Origin: JACKAQ01 sp020634975 [NCBI: Calditrichia bacterium]
Lineage (GTDB): Bacteria; Calditrichota; Calditrichia; RBG-13-44-9
Reading direction: 5' to 3'
DNA: 64,000 nt
NCBI GenBank assembly: GCA_020634975.1
Contig: JACKAQ010000001.1
Location: 3,224,001 to 3,288,000, forward strand
Shown piece after piece: positions 33,542 to 44,495 of this stretch (its first letter is position 1; every line of letters begins with the position of its first letter). Made by a program: the position numbers and the translations under genes. A model generated the notes under the pieces. That model was not told the DNA's origin. It searched no databases and saw only the letters and a program-made list of their open reading frames with translations.

Positions 33542-33569
33542 CCAATCATCCCAATACAGGCCGTACAAC

Positions 33570-33606
33570 GAAAAGCCCGTCACTCATTTATGAGGACGGG
33601 CTTTTC
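33570..33606. terminator. Bidirectional terminator
   Basis: GAAAAGCCCGTC and GACGGGCTTTTC flank a short internal pair TCA/TGA, forming a strong stem with A and T runs on both sides. It serves the T9SS-cargo gene and the converging minus-strand operon. Confidence 0.92.
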
Positions 33607-33634
33607 AATTCGGATCGGCTGGAACGTTTTGGGG

Positions 33635-34153
33635 TCAATCTATTTTTAACGCAGCAACCAGTTCATCAATCAGACGTTCAAATGTTTCCATTGTCAGCAG
33701 TGACAGAATTTTTTCGTATCGCTTGCCTTCGCGCGAAAATTGGTATCGTTGGAAATGCGCTTTGATGCCTTCGTCGAGCACGATTTCGTAATAAAATTTG
33801 TTGTTTTCTGCAGCATGTGGCGGATAGCTGCGCAACTGGGCGCGTTTGTTCTGGCGGTCCTGCTCAATCAATTTAAATTCTTCCAGCAAAAACGTGATGC
33901 GCTTTTGCACGGTTTCCGCCTGATTGTTCAAATATTTGTTAATTTCCTCAACCGTTAGCGACTGATCCACCCGCGCCACCGAAATATAATCTACCAGAAT
34001 CGCATATTTTTCAGCTTCTTTAAAGCGAACCTGAATATTGAAATCAGCATCACTGTGTTGCAGATAAAAATGCTGCTGTTTTGGCTCATTTTGCAGGGTT
34101 TGAAATTTTCCTTCCTGCAACAAACCTGTCATTAATTTTCCATAATTTACCAT
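33635..34153 (-). CDS. Uncharacterised last gene of the PrkA operon
   Basis: This 172-residue soluble protein starts at 34153 after a strong AGAGGGGG eight bases upstream. An ATG at 34192 that overlaps the SpoVR stop lacks such a site. The sequence is charged and mostly helical, with a coiled-coil-like segment near NKYLNNQAETVQKRITFLLE and a beta-containing N-terminal part (QQHFYLQHSDADFNIQVRF). I do not recognise a family. Coupling to SpoVR suggests a role in the PrkA/YeaH/SpoVR stress pathway, which is inference from position. Confidence 0.7.
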   Translation of the reverse strand: MVNYGKLMTGLLQEGKFQTLQNEPKQQHFYLQHSDADFNIQVRFKEAEKYAILVDYISVARVDQSLTVEEINKYLNNQAETVQKRITFLLEEFKLIEQDRQNKRAQLRSYPPHAAENNKFYYEIVLDEGIKAHFQRYQFSREGKRYEKILSLLTMETFERLIDELVAALKID

Positions 34154-34173
34154 CAGATTTTCCCCCTCTGAGG

Positions 34174-35673
34174 TTAATTCTCGGACGTCCATTTTTGCTT
34201 AAATTCCTGACCGTTGAATCCCAGCAACACCTGTTTTTCTTCCAGAAAAGTGCGGATGTGCACCGGGCGGTTCCATATTGAATGTAGGTTTTTTAAGGTA
34301 TCCACGCAATAATTTTTATCGAGCTCGGTGCCTTCAAATTGATGTTCCATCAATAATTCCCCGCGATTATCGTGATTGGCATCCACAACCCGGATGATCG
34401 GTTGACCCATGCAGGTCAGGTTTTGCAACAACCGTTGTTTGATCATCCCAAATTCGCGCGATTCGATCTCGTATCGTTTGTTGCTTTTGTTATACGCAAA
34501 TGAGAACAGCCGATGTTCCCGGCAAAATTCCTCGGTCAAAAACCGGTCGATGAACGTTACATCATTGTATAATTTTCGGACTTCGAAGATTTTTTTGCGT
34601 CCAAGACCCAGTTTTTTATCCCAGTTACGTTTTACTTTGTAGTTATCGCAATTGTCGTATTCCTCACCAAAGCGCCCGGTGTTCCAGCGTTTTTCGATAT
34701 CCTGAAACAGCAGCACGCCAATGCGATAGGGGTTGAGCCGCCCCGGATGATTGGCGATGGTGCCGGAATGGTGTTCCGCGTAATCGATGATTTCATTGGC
34801 ATCGGCGATGTTGCGGGTCATCATTGTTGAATGCCAGTATGTTGCCCAGCCTTCGTTCATAATTTTGGTCATCCCCTGCGGTGCAAAATAGTAAGCTTCC
34901 TCGCGGATGATGCCCAAAATATCACGTTGCCAGTTGTCGATCGGCGCATTTTCCATTAAAAAATAGAGCACATCGCGTTCCGGATGTTGCGGAAACTGGC
35001 GCACATGCGGTTCGCTGTCTTCAATTTTTTTCTTTTGCGCTTCCAGAAATTCGGGCGGATTAATGTATCTATCCATATAATGTTTGCTTTTCAGCTTGCG
35101 GACGGCAGCTTGCGGCTGACCGTTGCCATCGCCATTTCTGGTGTCGATTGCCCGTTTGATATACGGTGAATGGTGGTCGATCAGATTTTCCAGCGATAAA
35201 CAAATGTCGATGAAGTTTTCCACGTTTTCCAGCCCGTAAGCATCAATATAGCGACGGATACGGATGGCGTGATTGGCCATTTCGTCGATCATTTTGCGAT
35301 TGGTGTGTGCAAAATAGTAATTATTTTTGAAAAAATCGCAGTGTGCGTACACATGCGCCATTACCAATTTTTGATCGACCATCGGGTTGGATTTCATCAG
35401 ATATGCGTAACACGGATCGGTGTTGATCACCATTTCGTAAATTTTTTGCAATCCGTAGCGGTAGCCTTTGGACAGTTGGTCGTATTCCATCCCAAACCGC
35501 CAATGCGGGTAGCGAACGGGAAATCCGCCATAAGCCGCCAGCTGACTGATCGTGTCGTAATCCACCAGCTCAAAAACCACCGGAAAAAAGTCCAGCCCGT
35601 AATCGGCGGATATTTTTTCAATTCCCGGTTGAATTCGCTTGATGTCGTCGAGTGTTATGCTGCCAGAGCTCAT
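34174..35673 (-). CDS. SpoVR family protein (YcgB-like)
   Basis: This 499-residue protein has the family start [20 protein letters not shown] and the hallmark regions [60 protein letters not shown] and [20 protein letters not shown]. Length matches bacterial YcgB. The HxxxH- and E-containing helices hint at a metal site, but its biochemical role is not established; it is linked to spore cortex in Bacillus and to stress physiology elsewhere. The start overlaps the DUF444 stop as ATGA. Confidence 0.95.
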   Translation of the reverse strand: MSSGSITLDDIKRIQPGIEKISADYGLDFFPVVFELVDYDTISQLAAYGGFPVRYPHWRFGMEYDQLSKGYRYGLQKIYEMVINTDPCYAYLMKSNPMVDQKLVMAHVYAHCDFFKNNYYFAHTNRKMIDEMANHAIRIRRYIDAYGLENVENFIDICLSLENLIDHHSPYIKRAIDTRNGDGNGQPQAAVRKLKSKHYMDRYINPPEFLEAQKKKIEDSEPHVRQFPQHPERDVLYFLMENAPIDNWQRDILGIIREEAYYFAPQGMTKIMNEGWATYWHSTMMTRNIADANEIIDYAEHHSGTIANHPGRLNPYRIGVLLFQDIEKRWNTGRFGEEYDNCDNYKVKRNWDKKLGLGRKKIFEVRKLYNDVTFIDRFLTEEFCREHRLFSFAYNKSNKRYEIESREFGMIKQRLLQNLTCMGQPIIRVVDANHDNRGELLMEHQFEGTELDKNYCVDTLKNLHSIWNRPVHIRTFLEEKQVLLGFNGQEFKQKWTSEN

Positions 35674-36782
35674 TTGCCTTTCCCCAAAAAATCTTTGATC
35701 GAATCGTAAATGGAATCTTTATCCGGTATGTACGACAACACCAGATTTTCCTGATCCGAAATGTTTTCCTGCAAAAAATCAATAAATTCGCCGCTACCGT
35801 AAGTGCTTTCCACCTGTCCGTATCCGAAAAGATTGAGTTTCGGGAGGAGGTGAGCGTTGAGCAGTTCGGCACATACTTTATTGTCTTCGCGGGACCAGTT
35901 ATCACCATCGGAAAAATGGAAGGCATAAATATTCCATTCTTCGGGCGGATAATGTTCCTCAATTAACTGGTGGCACAGTTGATATGCAGAAGAAATGACC
36001 GTACCACCGTTTTCGCGAATATTGAAAAATGTATCGCGATCCACCTCTGCGGCTTGCGCATCGTGAACGATGTAACGGGTTTCCAGTCCTTTGTATTGAT
36101 GTTGCAGCCAGGTATCCAGCCAAAATGTTTCCAGCCGGACGATGTGTTTTTGCTCATCCCACATCGATCCGGAAACGTCCATCATGTAAATAATAACCGC
36201 GTTGCTCTGCGGCATTTTGATGGTTTTCCACGAGCGATAGCGGAAGTCGTCGCGGATGGGCACAATTTGCGGTTTTTCCGGGCTGAATTGACCGAGCGAA
36301 ATCTGGCGTTTCAACGCTTCGCGGAAGGTGCGCCGGAAATGCCGCAGCGATTCCGGTCCAACGCGATTGATGCCGGTGTAACGGTCTTTCACCGAAATAA
36401 TTTCTTTTTTGCCTTTCGGCTCGATATTGGGCAATTCCAGCTCTTCACCGAGAATTTCGGCGAGTTCTTCCAGCGTCAATTCCACTTCGCGAAGGTGTTT
36501 TCCCGGCTGGTTCCCGGCTTGTCCGGCGCCATCGCCGTCTTCGTCGTCGCTGCTGCTGAGCGGGTCACCCGGTTCGCCCTGCCCCTGGCTGGTGCCGCCG
36601 CGGCCGTTATCGCCAAACTGGAAGCGCGGAATATCGATTTGCGGCAGCGGAATGCTAACCAGATCTTTCCCGTGCCGCCCGATCATTTCGCCGTTGGAAA
36701 TGTATTTGCGAAGGTTGTCTTTTATTTTGCCTTTGATGATTTGGCGAAAACGATTGTAATCGTTGTCCATATGCAATAGCAT
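35670..36782 (-). CDS. DUF444 family protein, YeaH/YhbH-like
   Basis: This protein of about 370 residues starts at 36782 (GGGGATT upstream) or at the ATG twelve bases later. The N-terminus [20 protein letters not shown] is typical of YeaH/YhbH. An acidic, low-complexity stretch, [20 protein letters not shown], follows. The C-terminal half is a von Willebrand A-like domain with the metal-site motif [14 protein letters not shown] and a later [13 protein letters not shown]. Known members work with PrkA-family kinases. The 5' region includes a GTAGGGGCACGGC hairpin, a dispersed-repeat remnant. Confidence 0.93.
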   Translation of the reverse strand: MLLHMDNDYNRFRQIIKGKIKDNLRKYISNGEMIGRHGKDLVSIPLPQIDIPRFQFGDNGRGGTSQGQGEPGDPLSSSDDEDGDGAGQAGNQPGKHLREVELTLEELAEILGEELELPNIEPKGKKEIISVKDRYTGINRVGPESLRHFRRTFREALKRQISLGQFSPEKPQIVPIRDDFRYRSWKTIKMPQSNAVIIYMMDVSGSMWDEQKHIVRLETFWLDTWLQHQYKGLETRYIVHDAQAAEVDRDTFFNIRENGGTVISSAYQLCHQLIEEHYPPEEWNIYAFHFSDGDNWSREDNKVCAELLNAHLLPKLNLFGYGQVESTYGSGEFIDFLQENISDQENLVLSYIPDKDSIYDSIKDFLGKGK

Positions 36783-36856
36783 TCTAAAATCCCCGGTAAA
36801 ATAATGTAGGGGCACGGCACCGCCATGCCCTTTGTTAACACGAATGTTTTACATTT

Positions 36857-38917
36857 TTACGATTGAATATCGCCACGAGCAAAGATGCTGGCAACGTAGT
36901 TCAACACGTCTGTCGCGCTGTGTTCGTCGTAGCCGAAGCCCTTGATTAAACGAGACTTAACGATATCAATTTTTTCCTGTGTTTCTTTGTCCATTACATT
37001 AGAAACCAGCGAGGAAAGCTTGATACTGTCTTTCTGATCTTCAAACAACTTCAGCTCCAGCGCCTTTGCGAGACGGTCGTTGCTGCGCCATTCGAATTTT
37101 TTGTTATCCAGCGACAGCGCACCGATGTAATTCATAATTTCCCGGCGGAAATCGTCTTTGCGGCTTTCGGGGATATCGATTTTTTCCTCGATAGAACGCA
37201 TCAGTTTTTCGTTGGCATCTTCGTCGTCGCCGGTGAATTTGTTTTTCACTTTTTCGCGCTGGACGTATGCCTTCACGTTGTCGATGTAGTTGGCGAACAA
37301 TCGCTTAATGCCATCTTCATCCGCGCTGATCGCCCGCTGAACTTCATTTTTCACGATTTCGGTGTATTCGCTTTTTACAACTTTGATCAATTCGCGATAG
37401 CGTTTTTTCAGCTCCTCGTTGGTGATAAGGCTGTGATGATCCAATCCGGCTTCCAACTCGTTGAGCACCATAAACGGGTTCATCGTCGGTTCCTCCGGAT
37501 ATTTCACAATCGCATTGGAAATTTTGTCCTGCACATAGCGCGGCGAAATACCTTCCAGACCTTCGCGGCGCGCCTCTTTGCGGAGTTCGCGAACGTTATC
37601 TTCGGTGTAACCGGGAATCAGCTTGCCATCGTACAACCGCAGTTTTTGCGGCAGCGTGAGGTTGGCTTTTTTGGGCTCTTCCAAACGGGTGAGCACTGCC
37701 CACATCGCTGCCATTTCGATGGTGTGCGGCGCAATAAATTTTCCGCGGATTTTCTGGTTGTTGTAATCCTTTTTGTAAATTTTGATCTCTTCCGTCCATT
37801 TGGTGATGTACGGAATATCAATTTTCACCGTCCGGTCGCGCAGTGCTTCCATAAATTCATTGTTCTGCAATTTGCGATATTCCGGCTCGTTGGTGTGCCC
37901 GATAATCACTTCGTCGATATCCGTTTGCGGAAATTTTTTCGGCTTGATTTTGTGCTCCTGACTGGCGCTCAGCAGGTCGTACAAAAATGCCACATCCAGC
38001 TTTAGCATCTCGATAAATTCCACCAAACCGCGATTGGCGATATTAAACTCGCCGTCAAAATTGAATGCACGCGGATCGGAATCGGAGCCGTATTCGGCAA
38101 TCTTACGATAGTTGATATCACCTGTAAGCTCGGTGGAATCCTGGTTTTTTTCGTCCTTCGGCTGGAACGTGCCGATGCCGATGCGGTCTTTTTCCGATAA
38201 CAAAATTCGTTTTACGCGAACGTGTTGGAGCACTTTTGTCCAGTCGCCATCGTACACTTTTAGCATTTCGCGATAAATCTGGCGGCAAGTTGGGTTAAGC
38301 GAACCTTCCATGTAAATCTCTTTGGCTTTGTCGCCCAAAACTTCCGTCATAAATTCTTCGCGCAGGCGATCCGGTACCAAAAATAGCGGATCCTGATGCA
38401 TCGGGCAGGGAACCGTTTCTTTTGGGGAAGTACCAGCTTCCTCAAAATGTTTGGGAATATCAATCCATTCATACGAATAGATAGCGCCGTCTTCCGTGCG
38501 GGAATAGTGTTCCAGCCCTTTTTTCATCAACCGGACGATGGTGCTTTTGGAACTGCCGACCGGACCGTGCAGCAACAGCACCCGTTTTTCTGTGCCATAT
38601 CGATACGCCGCAGATTTGAGGGCGTTCATCAGCTTCATTAAATAGGCGTCCAGTCCGTAAACGGCATCTTTGCCGTTATCAACCGGATCATCGAAAAAAT
38701 TGTAATGAATCATTTTCTTGCGTGAGTCTTCGTAATCTTCGGTTCCGAAAGATAGGATCATATCGTATAAACGCTGGTAGGATGTCCGCAAAATCCGCGG
38801 ATTCTTTTTCACGATTTCGAGGTATTCCTCAAACGTGCCTGTCCAGGTTAGCGCACGAAATTCCTTGTCAAAATACTTTTTCTGGAATTTCTCCAAAATG
38901 GGATTTGTGGCTGCCAT
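36857..38917 (-). CDS. prkA: PrkA-family serine protein kinase (YeaG-like)
   Basis: This 686-residue protein has AAGGAG before its ATG. The N-terminal AAA+ domain has the Walker [13 protein letters not shown] (Gly118-Ser125) and later Walker B-like and arginine-finger segments ([17 protein letters not shown]). The C-terminal half is the PrkA kinase-like domain, with [21 protein letters not shown] charged helices and [20 protein letters not shown]. Length matches YeaG/PrkA (about 640-690). PrkA acts in starvation and stress responses with YeaH and YcgB, and all three are here in the standard order. A long divergent gap upstream probably holds the operon promoter. Confidence 0.95.
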   Translation of the reverse strand: MAATNPILEKFQKKYFDKEFRALTWTGTFEEYLEIVKKNPRILRTSYQRLYDMILSFGTEDYEDSRKKMIHYNFFDDPVDNGKDAVYGLDAYLMKLMNALKSAAYRYGTEKRVLLLHGPVGSSKSTIVRLMKKGLEHYSRTEDGAIYSYEWIDIPKHFEEAGTSPKETVPCPMHQDPLFLVPDRLREEFMTEVLGDKAKEIYMEGSLNPTCRQIYREMLKVYDGDWTKVLQHVRVKRILLSEKDRIGIGTFQPKDEKNQDSTELTGDINYRKIAEYGSDSDPRAFNFDGEFNIANRGLVEFIEMLKLDVAFLYDLLSASQEHKIKPKKFPQTDIDEVIIGHTNEPEYRKLQNNEFMEALRDRTVKIDIPYITKWTEEIKIYKKDYNNQKIRGKFIAPHTIEMAAMWAVLTRLEEPKKANLTLPQKLRLYDGKLIPGYTEDNVRELRKEARREGLEGISPRYVQDKISNAIVKYPEEPTMNPFMVLNELEAGLDHHSLITNEELKKRYRELIKVVKSEYTEIVKNEVQRAISADEDGIKRLFANYIDNVKAYVQREKVKNKFTGDDEDANEKLMRSIEEKIDIPESRKDDFRREIMNYIGALSLDNKKFEWRSNDRLAKALELKLFEDQKDSIKLSSLVSNVMDKETQEKIDIVKSRLIKGFGYDEHSATDVLNYVASIFARGDIQS

Positions 38918-39575
38918 AGGAACGTCTCCTTCATCTTATGGTGGTGGTTTTTGTCAAGTTAACTATCCATGATTAGCTGACACATCATCCTTGATCGCGG
39001 TGTAAAGTGGGCCCAAATTGAGGAGACAGTGTTCTGAGAAATCGTAAGCAGATGAACCGTATTCGGATGTTCTGTAAAAAACCGTTGCCTTGTTCCAACT
39101 TACAGCGACGAACATTTATGCATATCTATGTCAAAAGACCTGCACACTGTGCTTGATTGAATATAACAGAAATTCGTATAAAATCAAGAGATTGTCGCCC
39201 GTACAACGCATTTTTTTTGAGAACCTGCAACCTGATTTTGAGCCGTTTTTATCTTTTGCAACAATCCTGCCATACATTGTTATTTCAATACAATTCTTCG
39301 ACCGGTTATGATGACGAACACTCCGTTAAACATCACAAAAACTAATTAAGTTCACTGTTTCAGCTAAAAATTCAGATAAATTTTTTTTAGAATAATGGCG
39401 CTGCATTCGACAAAAAGTTATCGCAAAACCGGTGCTGGTTCGACACAATGTCCGATTTGTCATCACTCTGGTGCTGTTTTGTATTTGGATTAGCGGTTGG
39501 ATTTCCGTTAAAAACGATCGTAATTTTGCCGATACCAATCAGGTATTCCGGGTCCAAAAACGCGAGAGAAAAGCT
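38918..39575. other. Divergent intergenic region, no gene recognised
   Basis: These 658 bases separate PrkA (minus) from citrate synthase (plus). They are AT-rich in the second half. Short open frames here have poor composition and no ribosome-binding sites, and I found no tRNA-like cloverleaf or strong terminator. Promoters for both flanking genes must lie here, but none can be named confidently. Confidence 0.6.
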
Positions 39576-40868
39576 ATGTCTGCACTGCAACAACTGTTAG
39601 CCCAAAAAATTCCCCAATGGCGGGATGAACAAAAAAGAATGCTGGCGCAGTTCGGGCAGCAAAATGTGAGTGATGTTTCGCTGGCGCAACTGATGCGCGG
39701 CATGCGCGGCGTGAGTGCGGTTATTTGCGACACATCGTATGTTGATCCGCAAAAGGGATTGCTGATTCGCGATTTGCCGCTCACAAAACTGATGGATCGC
39801 AGTGCAGAAGAATTGTTTTTTCTGATGTGTGCGGGGCAACTGCCGGATGCCGCCCAATTATCGGATTTGCAACAGGATATCCTCCGCAGAACCGAGGTTC
39901 CGGCGTATGTTTGGCGTGTGCTGGATTCGCTGCCGGAAAACTTGCATCCCATGACAATGCTGAGCATCGCCACGCTGAGCATGCGAAATGAATCCGCGTT
40001 CGATCGCGCGACAGCCGGAAATACCGCCAAATCCGATCTCTGGCAGCCAATGCTGGAAGATGCGCTAAACCTCATCGCCCGGCTGCCGCTTATCGCCGGA
40101 AAAATTTACCAAAAATATTTGAAAAAACAGCCGCCAATGCCGGCCAGTAAACAATCGGACTTCAGCGATCGATTCGCAGACGCGTTAGGTTTTTCGGCGG
40201 ATGATCAGCCGTTTCGGGCGTTTTTGCGCCGCTTTATTATCGTGCATTGCGATCACGAAGGCGCCAACGCCAGCGTGCTCACCAGCCGTGTGGTGCATTC
40301 GACGCAATCGGATTTATATTACAGTTTATCGGGCGCAATGAATTGTCTGGCGGGTCCGCTGCACGGATTGGCAAACCAGACCAGCGTTCGATTTGTGATG
40401 GAAATCCAACGCGAGTTTGGCGGTATTCCCACCGAAAAAGCGCTATCCGACTGGATTTGGCAGCGACTAAACAACGGTTTGGTCATCCCCGGTTTTGGGC
40501 ACGCGGTCTTGCGCGATGTCGATCCGCGATATCAGGCGCTGCTCGATTTCGGTGAACAGGTTTGCCCGGATGACGCATTGTTCCGCATCACCGCGATGTT
40601 GGGCGAAGTGGTGCCGCCGTTGCTGCAAAAACAGGGCAAAGCCGCCAGCCCGTATCCTAATATCGACGGCATTTCCGGCACATTATTGTATCATTTCGGG
40701 ATGACGGAATTGGAATTTTACACAGTGATGTTTTCTGTGGCGCAATCCATTGGCATTTCCGCCCAATTAATCTTGATGCGGGCGCTTCACACACCTATTT
40801 TTCGCCCCAAATCTGTCACCACCGCATTGCTGCAACAGCAGTTTGCCACAAATTCACAGAAACGTTGA
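39576..40868 (+). CDS. Citrate synthase, eukaryotic/mitochondrial type
   Basis: This 430-residue enzyme condenses acetyl-CoA and oxaloacetate. The start at 39576 gives the expected length; the open frame extends upstream but encodes an unrelated hydrophobic leader. Catalytic residues are present: the first His in GPLHGLANQ, the second in PGFGHAVLRDVDPRYQ, and the Asp in YPNIDGISGTLLYHFG. The N-terminal MRGVSAVICDTSYVDPQKGL and IRDLPLTKLM match the mitochondrial-type family (437 residues in vertebrates) rather than the GltA type. It stands alone, followed by a lipoprotein. The short citrate-synthase-fold protein at 10962 is a different, lyase-like branch. Confidence 0.9.
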   Translation: MSALQQLLAQKIPQWRDEQKRMLAQFGQQNVSDVSLAQLMRGMRGVSAVICDTSYVDPQKGLLIRDLPLTKLMDRSAEELFFLMCAGQLPDAAQLSDLQQDILRRTEVPAYVWRVLDSLPENLHPMTMLSIATLSMRNESAFDRATAGNTAKSDLWQPMLEDALNLIARLPLIAGKIYQKYLKKQPPMPASKQSDFSDRFADALGFSADDQPFRAFLRRFIIVHCDHEGANASVLTSRVVHSTQSDLYYSLSGAMNCLAGPLHGLANQTSVRFVMEIQREFGGIPTEKALSDWIWQRLNNGLVIPGFGHAVLRDVDPRYQALLDFGEQVCPDDALFRITAMLGEVVPPLLQKQGKAASPYPNIDGISGTLLYHFGMTELEFYTVMFSVAQSIGISAQLILMRALHTPIFRPKSVTTALLQQQFATNSQKR

Positions 40869-40937
40869 CAGCCGCTTGATGAATTCGTGATATTTGTTCG
40901 CTACATTTACAATTGAAGATAGCGAAAGGATATCCGA

Positions 40938-41867
40938 ATGTCAGTCACGAATGGTTTGAAATTAATGGCACTGCTGATCGCTTTTGGGTGTGTTGCCTGC
41001 ACCGCAAACGGCGATAACCAAAAATCTGCAACACAATTACCCGACCTGCCCGCAAATTTTGGCGAGTATTGGTATCAGGGCGTGGCGGAATTAACCCATT
41101 TTCAACTGGAACAAGCCCGCTACGGCGAAATTCGCGAAGGCGATGCCGTCCTGATTTTTGTGACCGAAGATTTCCTCGCCCAAAGTCAGGTAAAATATGA
41201 ATTTGGCGAGCCAAAAGAACCCATCGAAAAAGTGTTGAAGTTGAACGCTAATCGCCGGTTTTTCACCGGAATTTATCCATATTCAACCCTTACATCCGTT
41301 TTTACGCCGGTAGACCCGCAACATGCGCACTCGCTCAAACTCACCAACTCCGTGCAGGAATGGTGCGGGCAAGTGTATTCACAGCTAAATTTGCGGGAAA
41401 ATCAGTATCAGGTGGTCAACCATTCCTATTTCCAAAAAGAAGGCGACCAGCAGTTGCTGATTGCTGCCAAATGGCTGGAAGACGAATTGTGGACGCGGCT
41501 GCGGCTCAATCCGGCATCTTTGCCCACCGGGAATTTCGAAATTTTGCCGTCTGCATTATATCTGCGGTTTCGCCACAAACCTTTTCAACTGGAAAAGGCA
41601 ACCGCGGAAATTACCGATTTTAGCGATGAAACACTTTCCGATAAACCGTTGAAAGCCTATTCGCTGAACTACAGCACCATCCGGCGCTCGCTCAAAATTA
41701 TTTACGAGGCAGAATTTCCGTTCAAAATTGTGGCGTGGGAGGAAAAAATACCCGGCGCAAACGACTGGTTGACCACCAGCGCCCGAAAAATTTCCGAGAC
41801 CGTCACCGATTATTGGAGCAAAAACGCGGTGGCAGATTCGGTGTATCGGAAGCAGTTTGGGTTTTAA
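40938..41867 (+). CDS. Conserved lipoprotein of unknown function
   Basis: This 309-residue protein has a lipoprotein signal: hydrophobic helix LKLMALLIAFGCVACT with the lipidated Cys near residue 21. The mature part begins with an aromatic-rich conserved block, FGEYWYQGVAELTHFQLEQA, then RYGEIREGDAVLIFVTEDF. Homologues in Bacteroidota are, as far as I recall, often misnamed septum formation inhibitor Maf; there is no Maf-like fold here. Function is unknown. An envelope location is expected. GCGAAAGGA precedes the ATG. Confidence 0.75.
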   Translation: MSVTNGLKLMALLIAFGCVACTANGDNQKSATQLPDLPANFGEYWYQGVAELTHFQLEQARYGEIREGDAVLIFVTEDFLAQSQVKYEFGEPKEPIEKVLKLNANRRFFTGIYPYSTLTSVFTPVDPQHAHSLKLTNSVQEWCGQVYSQLNLRENQYQVVNHSYFQKEGDQQLLIAAKWLEDELWTRLRLNPASLPTGNFEILPSALYLRFRHKPFQLEKATAEITDFSDETLSDKPLKAYSLNYSTIRRSLKIIYEAEFPFKIVAWEEKIPGANDWLTTSARKISETVTDYWSKNAVADSVYRKQFGF

Positions 41868-41880
41868 TCAATTGAAAATA

Positions 41881-41915
41881 AAAAAGCCAGCAAAATAATT
41901 TTGCCGGCTTTTTTA
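41881..41915. terminator. Bidirectional terminator between lipoprotein and cheV-like genes
   Basis: AAAAAGCCAGCAAAA and TTTTGCCGGCTTTTT form a stem with one mismatch and a short AT loop. A and T runs on both sides fit termination from either direction. Confidence 0.9.
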
Positions 41916-41939
41916 TGATCAACTTGAATGTTTCTGTTT

Positions 41940-42881
41940 TTATCGTTTTTCCAACAAATCCTGCAAAACGCCGAGCAGGTTGGGCAACTGTGGTTTGGAA
42001 ATCTGGAAATCCGCACCAACAGATTTTCCTTTGTGCAGCGATTCCGGCGTAATCATCGATGAAAAAATGATCACTGGTAATTTGTTCAAAACAGGATTTT
42101 CTTTCACCTGTTTTGTCAGTGAGTAACCGTCCATTTTGGGCATTTCGATGTCGGTTATAACCAGATCGATATGCTTTGAAAGCGCCTCCGGAGCCCCTGC
42201 TAACTCTGAAATTTCTAACAATTTATCCATTGCCGATCGCCCGTTGGTAAATTCCAGCACGTTAAATCCGGCATTTTTGACGCGATCAACAATCATGTGC
42301 CGTATCATCGGTGAATCTTCCGCAACCAGAATGGTTTTGTTTTGACCAAATTTGGCGAGTTCATCTTTGGTATATTTGATGCCGAGCTGCGGGCGGATCA
42401 TCGCGATAATTTTTTCGATATCCAGCATCATAATTATGCGGTCTTCGCGTTTGATAACGCCAACCACGGTCGAATTTTCGGTGGCAATTTGATGAATCGT
42501 ATCCGGCGTTTCAACCTGCTCCCACGAAAGCCGGTGAATTTGCCGGACATCGTGCACCAAAAAACCAACCTGCACACTGTTAAATTTGGAGATGATCAGC
42601 TTTTTGCGTTCGAGCGGTTGTTCATAATTGAACAGCCATTGCGCTAAATCCAGTACTGGCGTTAGTTGGTCGCGCAAATTGATGATACCCAACATGCCGC
42701 GAGGCAATTTCGGTAAGGTGGTAATTTCCGGAACGCGAATAATTTCGCGCACTTTTGCAACGTTAATTCCAAACGCCTGAGAGGTCATTTTTCCATTTTC
42801 GTCGGGGTACTCGACATAAAATTCGATAATTTCTAATTCATTGGTTCCTGTTTCTAACAGAATATCGGTTTGATAAGACAT
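41940..42881 (-). CDS. cheV: Chemotaxis coupling protein CheV (CheW plus receiver)
   Basis: This 313-residue protein starts at 42881 after AGGGAG; an upstream in-frame ATG would add 17 residues without a site. The CheW-like domain (about 15-165) contains FGINVAKVREIIRVPEITTL and RGMLGIINLRDQLTPVLDL. The receiver domain (185-310) has ILVAEDSPMIRHM, the phosphorylated Asp244 in DLVITDIEMPKMDG and the switch Lys near ISKPQ. CheV couples chemoreceptors to CheA and adapts by phosphorylation. No other chemotaxis genes are in the window, so its partners lie elsewhere. Confidence 0.92.
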   Translation of the reverse strand: MSYQTDILLETGTNELEIIEFYVEYPDENGKMTSQAFGINVAKVREIIRVPEITTLPKLPRGMLGIINLRDQLTPVLDLAQWLFNYEQPLERKKLIISKFNSVQVGFLVHDVRQIHRLSWEQVETPDTIHQIATENSTVVGVIKREDRIIMMLDIEKIIAMIRPQLGIKYTKDELAKFGQNKTILVAEDSPMIRHMIVDRVKNAGFNVLEFTNGRSAMDKLLEISELAGAPEALSKHIDLVITDIEMPKMDGYSLTKQVKENPVLNKLPVIIFSSMITPESLHKGKSVGADFQISKPQLPNLLGVLQDLLEKR

Positions 42882-43007
42882 TTTAACACTCCCTGTGTTC
42901 AAATGATTTTTCCCTAACCTGCAGATCCGCAAACTTCGATCCCTTCATTGTTCAACTATCGGCAGGAAAAAGGCGAATTTAGACGCATTTTCCAAAAAAT
43001 TCTATTT

Positions 43008-44210
43008 TCAGATATTTCCAAAAACATTCCGGGATTCAAGTTCTGCAATTTTTTCCGGGGAGAAGCCGAGGAATTCCCGCAAAACGGTATTTCCATTTTG
43101 ATTCAGATGCGGTGGCGGGGACAGATCAACTTTTTGCGATTCATCAAATTCAATAGCAATGCTGCGAACGCCGATAAGTGATTGCCCCTGCTGTGTCGCG
43201 CCGTGAAGGAGTAATTCCTTCCCCTGTGGTTGTTCGAAAACTTCGGGCATCGATAAAATACCGCCGGCTGGCACTTTGCGTTGTTGCAAATCGGATAACA
43301 GCGCTTCGCTGTCGAATTGGGCTATCAGTTCCGCCAACCTGCGATTGACTTCCGCACGATTGTTGACACGCGCCGCATTGGTAGAAAAATCCGGCATTCC
43401 GGCCATTTCCGGGCAATTCAACGCGTTGCACAATTGTCGAAATTGGGCGTCGTTGCCAACACCGAGCATTATGATTTTCTCGTCCGAAGTGTTGAACATG
43501 CTGCCATACGGCACGATGTTGGGATGTTCCGAGCCCATTCGCTGCGGAATATGCCCGCCGGTGAGCCAATTTGTTGCCTGATTTGCCAGCGACGCGATAC
43601 CGGATTTTAGCAGCGAAGCTTGCACGAACTGCCCTTTTCCGGTTTGCTGCTGTTGCAAAAGTGCCAGCAAAATCCCTTCTTTCAATTGATGCGCAGCAAG
43701 AATGTCGATTAACGCAACCGGCATTTTTACGGGCGGCCCATCGGGCATTCCGTTCATAAAAATAAAGCCGCTGGCAGCTTGTAAAATGGCGTCGTAACCT
43801 GTCCGGCTGTCCGTTTTTCCGTAGCCGGTAATTTCGGCGTAGATAATTTTGGGATTTACAGCAGCGAGCGTTTCGTAATCCATCTGCAATTTTTCCGCGT
43901 CACCGGGTTTATAGCTGGCGATAATCACATCTGCTCTTTGCACAAGAGACAGCACGATTTCGCGCCCCTCATCGGTGTCGATATCCACCGCAACCGATTC
44001 TTTACCCCAATTGACCGCTGTAAAATAGCTGGAAATGTCCGAATCGGTTGGTTCGGTTGGCAATTTCCAGCTTCGGGTTACATCACCGCCCGTTCGCGGA
44101 TTTTCAATTTTAATCACCCGGGCGCCAAGTTCGGCAAAAAACATCCCGACCGACGGTCCTGCCAGCACATTCGCCAGTTCCAACACCAACAAATTTTTAA
44201 ATATCTTCAT
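43008..44210 (-). CDS. Class III CoA-transferase (CaiB/BaiF family)
   Basis: This 400-residue protein starts most naturally at 44210 (MKIFKNLLVLELANVLAGPS), the family's usual N-terminus. Conserved parts include GARVIKIENPRTGGDVTRSW, SYKPGDAEKLQMDYETLAAV, TGYGKTDSRTGYDAILQAAS and the catalytic Asp in LIDILAAHQL, then TGKGQFVQASLL. The C-terminal segment GPL-type loops and PPPHLNQNGNTVLREFLGFS match. Family members move CoA between an acyl-CoA donor and a carboxylic acid acceptor; the substrate is not evident. It stands alone. Confidence 0.87.
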   Translation of the reverse strand: MKIFKNLLVLELANVLAGPSVGMFFAELGARVIKIENPRTGGDVTRSWKLPTEPTDSDISSYFTAVNWGKESVAVDIDTDEGREIVLSLVQRADVIIASYKPGDAEKLQMDYETLAAVNPKIIYAEITGYGKTDSRTGYDAILQAASGFIFMNGMPDGPPVKMPVALIDILAAHQLKEGILLALLQQQQTGKGQFVQASLLKSGIASLANQATNWLTGGHIPQRMGSEHPNIVPYGSMFNTSDEKIIMLGVGNDAQFRQLCNALNCPEMAGMPDFSTNAARVNNRAEVNRRLAELIAQFDSEALLSDLQQRKVPAGGILSMPEVFEQPQGKELLLHGATQQGQSLIGVRSIAIEFDESQKVDLSPPPHLNQNGNTVLREFLGFSPEKIAELESRNVFGNI

Positions 44211-44495
44211 TTTCCGATCCATTTTTTCACGCCAATTTTCTCTCAAAATCGTAACCGGTTTGAGCACTATTTTGTCGAAAAAAATATTTTCAATAAAAAA
44301 TATGCAAATTCCTTAATTTTTATCAAGATATATGAAATTTTTGCTCTTAAATTTGGAATGTATCACAAATTGTTGGGCAAATGGCTCGTTTGAAAGGCTG
44401 TTCACTACAATTTTTGTTTTTGAATATTGTCAATTATCTCTTATACTTAAGTGTTGTTTAATAAGGAATTAACGCTCCCTGAAAAAGAAACGCCT

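Noticed and set aside
39432-39575. Hydrophobic N-terminal extension of citrate synthase
   Set aside because: It would add a membrane-like leader to a cytoplasmic enzyme; the start at 39576 gives the family length.
40938-41867. Naming the lipoprotein as septum formation inhibitor Maf
   Set aside because: It has a lipobox and an aromatic-rich envelope-protein pattern, and none of the Maf nucleotide-pyrophosphatase motifs.
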